Source of the DNA: Prevotellaceae bacterium | GTDB taxonomy: Bacteria; Bacteroidota; Bacteroidia; Bacteroidales; Bacteroidaceae | Assembly (NCBI GenBank): GCA_022508685.1 | Contig: JAFLUS010000028.1 | Span: forward strand, 2,273-11,997 | Length of the DNA: 9,725 nt | Direction of reading: 5' to 3' | Part shown: piece by piece, positions 7,149 to 9,725 of the stretch | Layout of the letters: every line of letters begins with the position of its first letter | Numbering within the stretch: position 1 is the first letter of the stretch | Made by a program: the position numbers and the translations under genes | The notes under the pieces: model-generated | What the model was told of the DNA's origin: nothing | Databases searched by the model: none | Seen by the model: only the letters and a program-made list of their open reading frames with translations

Positions 7149-8479
7149 ACATACGCAGATTCATTTATATCTTTTCTTTGCTTTGTACACTTCACATCGG
7201 TGTAAAAGCGCAACAATTCGACGACTATTTCGATGGACGTACCTTGCGTCTCGACTACATCTTCGGTGGCGACAGCGTCAATCAACTGATATTCTTTGAG
7301 CAGGCCTACGTCATGCCGGAATGGGCTGGACGCAAAGACCGATTGGCTGAAAAGTTTCTGAACGGAAACGGACAAATTACGGTGCGGGAGCATGGCACCG
7401 ACCACGTCATCTACGTCAACACCTTCTCTACACTTTTTCAAGAGTGGCAATCGACCGATGAAGCGAAAATGGTGCGCAAGGCATTCGAAAGCAGTTATCT
7501 CGTACCTTTCCCCAAGCACCCCATTGACGTGACCGTGACGCTGACTGACGTACATCAACAAGTTTCGGCAGAACTCACCCACACCATCAATCCTGCCGAC
7601 ATTCTGATTCGCCCTATCGGTGAGAACGGCATTCCTTTTCAGTATATCCTCCGTAGTGGCGACATCACGTCATGTGTCGATATCGCTATCATTGCCGAAG
7701 GCTATACGGCTGCTGAGACGGATAAGTTCTACAACGATTGCCAACGTGCCGTCGATGCCATCTTCAGTCACGAGCCGTTTGCTTCGCTCAAAAATCGTTT
7801 TAATGTCATCGGTGTGGCAGCGCCGTCAACTGATTCAGGGCCGTGCATACCCCATTCCAACCAATGGAAACGTTCGGCAGTGAACAGCCATTATGATACG
7901 TTCTACACCGACCGCTACCTGACGACAAGCAGCATGCACCGTGTCTACGACGTGTTGAGCGGTGTGCCGTTTGAACACATCATCGTTCTTGTCAATTCTG
8001 ACACCTATGGCGGAGGCGGCATTTACAATCAGATTACCCTTTCCACTTCCGACCATCCTACCTTCAAGCCCGTACTTGTGCATGAATTTGGTCATTCCTA
8101 CGGAGGATTGGGTGATGAATACGACTATGGCGACGAAATGGCAGCCATGTATCCCAAAGATACTGAACCATGGGAACCCAACCTGACGACATTGGTGGAT
8201 TTCAACAACAAATGGGCTGACCTCGTACCATCGCAAACGCCCATCCCTACTCCACTCGCCGACATTCCGAACTTTCGTCAGGCAAAGACGGCAAAAGAAT
8301 GGAAACGCATCAACGATGCCACGCAAATCGTCGGTGTGTTCGAAGGCGGAGGCTATCAGAAAAAAGGCGTATATCGTCCGGCGCAAGAATGCCGAATGAA
8401 AATCAACGAAGTCAACGAGTTCTGCCCCGTCTGCCGTCGCGCCCTCATTCAGATTACCGATTTCTACACCAGTCATTAA
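7145..8479 (+). CDS. Secreted M64-family metallopeptidase (IgA-peptidase M64 type)
   Basis: This 444-residue zinc peptidase resembles family M64, whose founding member from Clostridium ramosum cleaves IgA; the substrate here is unknown. The start [22 protein letters not shown] is a signal peptide with likely cleavage before QQFDDYF, so the enzyme is exported. Residues about 23-140 fit the N-terminal beta domain seen in these proteins. The catalytic segment HEFGHSYGGLGDEY occupies 313-326, with H313 and H317 as zinc ligands, E314 as catalytic base, and D324 the probable third ligand. The C-terminal part has CRMK...EFCPVCRRALIQ, a Cys-containing motif I associate with Bacteroidetes M64 proteins. 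The ATG at 7145 overlaps the uvrA stop as ATGA, so translation is probably coupled; a longer in-frame extension from 6977 lies inside uvrA and lacks a secretion signal, so it is rejected. dnaX starts 25 nt after the stop. Confidence 0.9.
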   Translation: MNIRRFIYIFSLLCTLHIGVKAQQFDDYFDGRTLRLDYIFGGDSVNQLIFFEQAYVMPEWAGRKDRLAEKFLNGNGQITVREHGTDHVIYVNTFSTLFQEWQSTDEAKMVRKAFESSYLVPFPKHPIDVTVTLTDVHQQVSAELTHTINPADILIRPIGENGIPFQYILRSGDITSCVDIAIIAEGYTAAETDKFYNDCQRAVDAIFSHEPFASLKNRFNVIGVAAPSTDSGPCIPHSNQWKRSAVNSHYDTFYTDRYLTTSSMHRVYDVLSGVPFEHIIVLVNSDTYGGGGIYNQITLSTSDHPTFKPVLVHEFGHSYGGLGDEYDYGDEMAAMYPKDTEPWEPNLTTLVDFNNKWADLVPSQTPIPTPLADIPNFRQAKTAKEWKRINDATQIVGVFEGGGYQKKGVYRPAQECRMKINEVNEFCPVCRRALIQITDFYTSH

Positions 8480-8504
8480 CCACTCTCAACAATAACTGAA
8501 CAAC

Positions 8505-9725
8505 ATGAGCAACTACATGGTATCGGCTCGCAAGTATCGTCCCGTCACCTTCGACAGCGTGGTAGGACAATCTTCGCTGACCACCACTCTCAAAAACTCC
8601 ATCGCCTCAGGTCGATTGGCGCACGCCTATCTGTTTTGCGGTCCGCGCGGAGTGGGTAAAACCACCTGTGCCCGCATTTTTGCAAAGACCATCAACTGCC
8701 TCCAACCGAAACCCAACGGCGATGCCTGCGAACAATGCGAATCCTGCCGCGCCTTCAACGAACAGCGGTCGTACAACATCCACGAACTCGATGCTGCATC
8801 GAACAACGGCGTCGACGACATTCGTCAACTCATTGAACAAGTCAATATCCCGCCACAAATCGGCAAGTACAAAGTCTTCATCATCGACGAGGTGCACATG
8901 CTCTCGACCGCAGCCTTCAATGCTTTCCTCAAGACATTGGAAGAGCCGCCCGCACACGCCATCTTCATCCTTGCCACCACCGAGAAGCACAAACTGCTGC
9001 CCACCATTCTGTCGCGATGCCAAATCTACGACTTCAACCGCATGAGCATCCAAGACATCGTCGGGCATCTCGAGAATGTGGCACGGCAAGAAAACGTCAC
9101 CTTCGAACCTGAAGCCCTGAATGTCATTGCCCAAAAAGCCGACGGGGGAATGCGCGATGCCCTTTCCATATTCGACCAAGTGGCATCCTTCTGCCAAGGC
9201 AACATCACCTATCAGCAGACCATTGCCGACCTCAATGTGCTCGACTACGAATATCATTTCCGTCTTGTCGATGATTTTCTCGAAGGGAAAGTGCCCGACA
9301 TCATGCTGACCCTCAACGACATTCTAAACAAAGGATTCGACGGCAGCCATTTCATCGGCGGGCTGAACAACCACCTGCGTAATTTGCTTATCAGCCACGA
9401 CGAAGCCACCGTACAACTGCTCGAAGTGTCGAACGACGTGCGCCAACGCTACGTGGAACAAGCACGCCGCTGTCAGCCACGATTTCTCTATGCCGCCATC
9501 CGCAAGTGTACGGATTGCGACCTCAACTATCGGCAAAGCCAGAACAAGCGACTTTTAGTAGAACTTACGCTCATCGAAATCGCCCAATTGGCACAAGGCG
9601 ACAGCGATGGGCAGCCTTCCGGGCATTGCCCTACGAAGATTCTTAAACCCCTATTTAAGGTTGCAGCCGAACCAGTTTCGGCTCAACCTTCTGCTCCCGT
9701 ACAAGCAGTTCAAGCCGAAAGCACA
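8505..9725 (+). CDS. dnaX: DNA polymerase III subunit gamma/tau, 3'-truncated by window edge
   Basis: DnaX forms the ATPase core of the clamp loader that places the beta clamp on primed DNA. The reading frame is open for 407 codons to the right edge, so the C-terminal tau part is missing. From the ATG at 8505 the protein begins MSNYMVSARKYRPVTFDSVVG, the classic DnaX start. It shows Walker A GPRGVGKT (46-53), a zinc-binding set C65, C75, C78, C81, Walker B IIDEVH (126-131), sensor 1 ATTE (157-160) and the SRC motif with arginine finger (170-172). Domain III of the clamp loader fold follows to about residue 365. The last ~40 residues become Pro/Ala/Gln-rich, the start of a flexible linker. No A-rich slippery site for programmed frameshifting is seen within the visible part. 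It follows the M64 gene by 25 nt without a visible promoter, so it may be read from uvrA. Confidence 0.96.
   Translation, partial: MSNYMVSARKYRPVTFDSVVGQSSLTTTLKNSIASGRLAHAYLFCGPRGVGKTTCARIFAKTINCLQPKPNGDACEQCESCRAFNEQRSYNIHELDAASNNGVDDIRQLIEQVNIPPQIGKYKVFIIDEVHMLSTAAFNAFLKTLEEPPAHAIFILATTEKHKLLPTILSRCQIYDFNRMSIQDIVGHLENVARQENVTFEPEALNVIAQKADGGMRDALSIFDQVASFCQGNITYQQTIADLNVLDYEYHFRLVDDFLEGKVPDIMLTLNDILNKGFDGSHFIGGLNNHLRNLLISHDEATVQLLEVSNDVRQRYVEQARRCQPRFLYAAIRKCTDCDLNYRQSQNKRLLVELTLIEIAQLAQGDSDGQPSGHCPTKILKPLFKVAAEPVSAQPSAPVQAVQAEST

Noticed and set aside
8607..9257. 216-codon frame antisense to dnaX
   Set aside because: It is the shadow of a strongly conserved clamp-loader gene and carries no motif.
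9600..9725. Search for a programmed frameshift site in dnaX
   Set aside because: No A-rich slippery heptamer is present in the visible part; the rest of the gene lies beyond the window.
1..9725. Search for defence, phage, transposon, CRISPR or toxin-antitoxin genes
   Set aside because: All sizable genes are assigned to housekeeping or envelope functions, and no array of spaced direct repeats or transposase motif was found.

Overview
The window looks like chromosomal DNA of a Bacteroidetes bacterium, most likely of the Prevotella/Bacteroides type. Several intergenic regions carry matches to the Bacteroidetes -7 promoter element TAnnTTTG. Most starts lack a strong Shine-Dalgarno sequence. The proteins (an FtsK with a basic N-terminal tail, a MiaA with a GLEYKYL segment, a UvrA with FEADG...FEEPS in place of the first Cys pair, a secreted M64 peptidase) read like members of that phylum. 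Base composition is close to balanced by eye, with AT-rich intergenic regions. The assignment is inferred from protein style; no 16S or marker comparison was possible.

Layout. Positions 1-227 (minus strand) hold the first 75 codons of a DNA translocase FtsK gene that leaves the window on the left. A 156-bp divergent promoter region follows. Everything else is on the plus strand: a two-domain metallophosphatase/5'-nucleotidase without signal peptide (384-2105) and miaA (2125-3078), probably one operon; a 418-bp gene-free stretch (3079-3496) with a 120-bp nested inverted repeat and a run of degenerate ~22-bp repeats; a lipoprotein with glycine-zipper, Tyr/Asp-rich linker, EF-hand-like loop and predicted beta domain (3497-4234); a rho-independent terminator; then a tight cluster of uvrA (4374-7148), a secreted M64 metallopeptidase (7145-8479, overlapping uvrA by 4 nt) and the 5' part of dnaX (8505 to the right edge).

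Functionally this is mainly housekeeping: chromosome segregation (FtsK), nucleotide/phosphate-ester hydrolysis, tRNA modification (MiaA), nucleotide excision repair (UvrA) and replication clamp loading (DnaX), with two envelope or exported proteins between them. I found no phage, transposase, CRISPR, toxin-antitoxin or defence locus, and nothing I would call a new multi-gene system. The parts not explained by known genes are the non-coding block at 3149-3367 (nested hairpin plus mini-hairpin repeats), the unusual domain combination of the lipoprotein, an apparently leaderless promoter at 384, and a UvrA with a short UvrB-binding region and half of its first zinc module missing.
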